NCBI GenBank assembly: GCA_913058195.1
Contig: CAJXPP010000007.1
Span: 1-24,735 of the forward strand
Reading direction: 5' to 3'
From: an uncultured Gammaproteobacteria bacterium
GTDB taxonomy: Bacteria > Pseudomonadota > Gammaproteobacteria > Nitrosococcales > Methylophagaceae
DNA: 24,735 bases
Shown here piece after piece: positions 24,706-24,735 of this stretch (position 1 is its first letter; each line of letters starts with the position of its first letter). The notes beneath the pieces are model-generated. The model did not search any database and was not told the origin of the DNA. It saw only the letters and a program-made list of their open reading frames with translations. The position numbers and the translations under genes were made by a program.

Positions 24706-24735
24706 CTGTCTCTTATACACATCTGACGCTGCCGA
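24706..24735 (-). other. Nextera Read-1 transposase adapter (artefact)
   Basis: The right end begins with CTGTCTCTTATACACATCT, the reverse complement of the mosaic end, followed by the Read-1 specific bases. It is not genomic and it terminates the yoaA reading frame artificially. Confidence 0.98.

Noticed and set aside
1..24735. Mobile element, CRISPR array, prophage or tRNA
   Set aside because: No transposase, integrase, terminal inverted repeats, spaced repeats or tRNA-like cloverleaf was seen. The transposase-related ends are library adapters.

Overview
This 24.7-kb window is one assembled fragment from a gammaproteobacterium of fairly low GC (judged by eye). A formaldehyde-activating-enzyme (Fae) family gene points to tetrahydromethanopterin-linked C1 metabolism, so a methylotroph (Methylophaga-like or Methylococcales-like) is the best guess. 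LapD/LapG, LemA, YoaA and QseB/QseC-type proteins all fit Gammaproteobacteria. Both ends are Nextera adapter sequence (5-38 and 24706-24735), so the first and last genes are cut by the assembly, not by biology.

Layout. (1) 39-1204: the end of a diguanylate cyclase, a decayed nhaA tail that normal gene calling would miss, and a membrane-anchored LuxR-type regulator. (2) 1343-7873: a cytochrome b561-like gene followed by a heavy-metal RND tripartite pump (adaptor, pump, DUF3240 protein, outer-membrane factor). (3) 7977-16119: a tightly packed ten-gene run. Its first four genes (thermostable-hemolysin/GNAT-like protein, acyl-adenylating enzyme, haem-oxygenase-like diiron protein, SDR) look like a small-molecule or lipid-modifying pathway. 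They are followed by a periplasmic TPR protein, a QseB/PmrA-like two-component pair, then a cupredoxin-like protein, an FTR1 iron permease and an outer-membrane barrel. A PmrA-type direct repeat (7910-7926) lies upstream of the first gene, suggesting the encoded regulator controls its own cluster. (4) 16123-18696, minus strand: the LapG protease and its c-di-GMP receptor LapD, without an adhesin gene. (5) 19004-21056: an AEC transporter facing a truncated-globin/CinA-like pair. (6) 21195-21829: the Fae-family gene with its own promoter and strong terminator; the position of the catalytic histidine appears to hold glutamate. (7) 21848-24705: a hypothetical protein, a LemA/GIDE pair whose GIDE protein carries a canonical EF-hand loop, and the 5' part of yoaA.

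Most promising for new biology: the four-gene enzyme module wired to a two-component system and an iron-uptake module, the His-less Fae paralogue, and the EF-hand GIDE protein paired with LemA. All functional links are inferred from sequence and order only; no database search was run.
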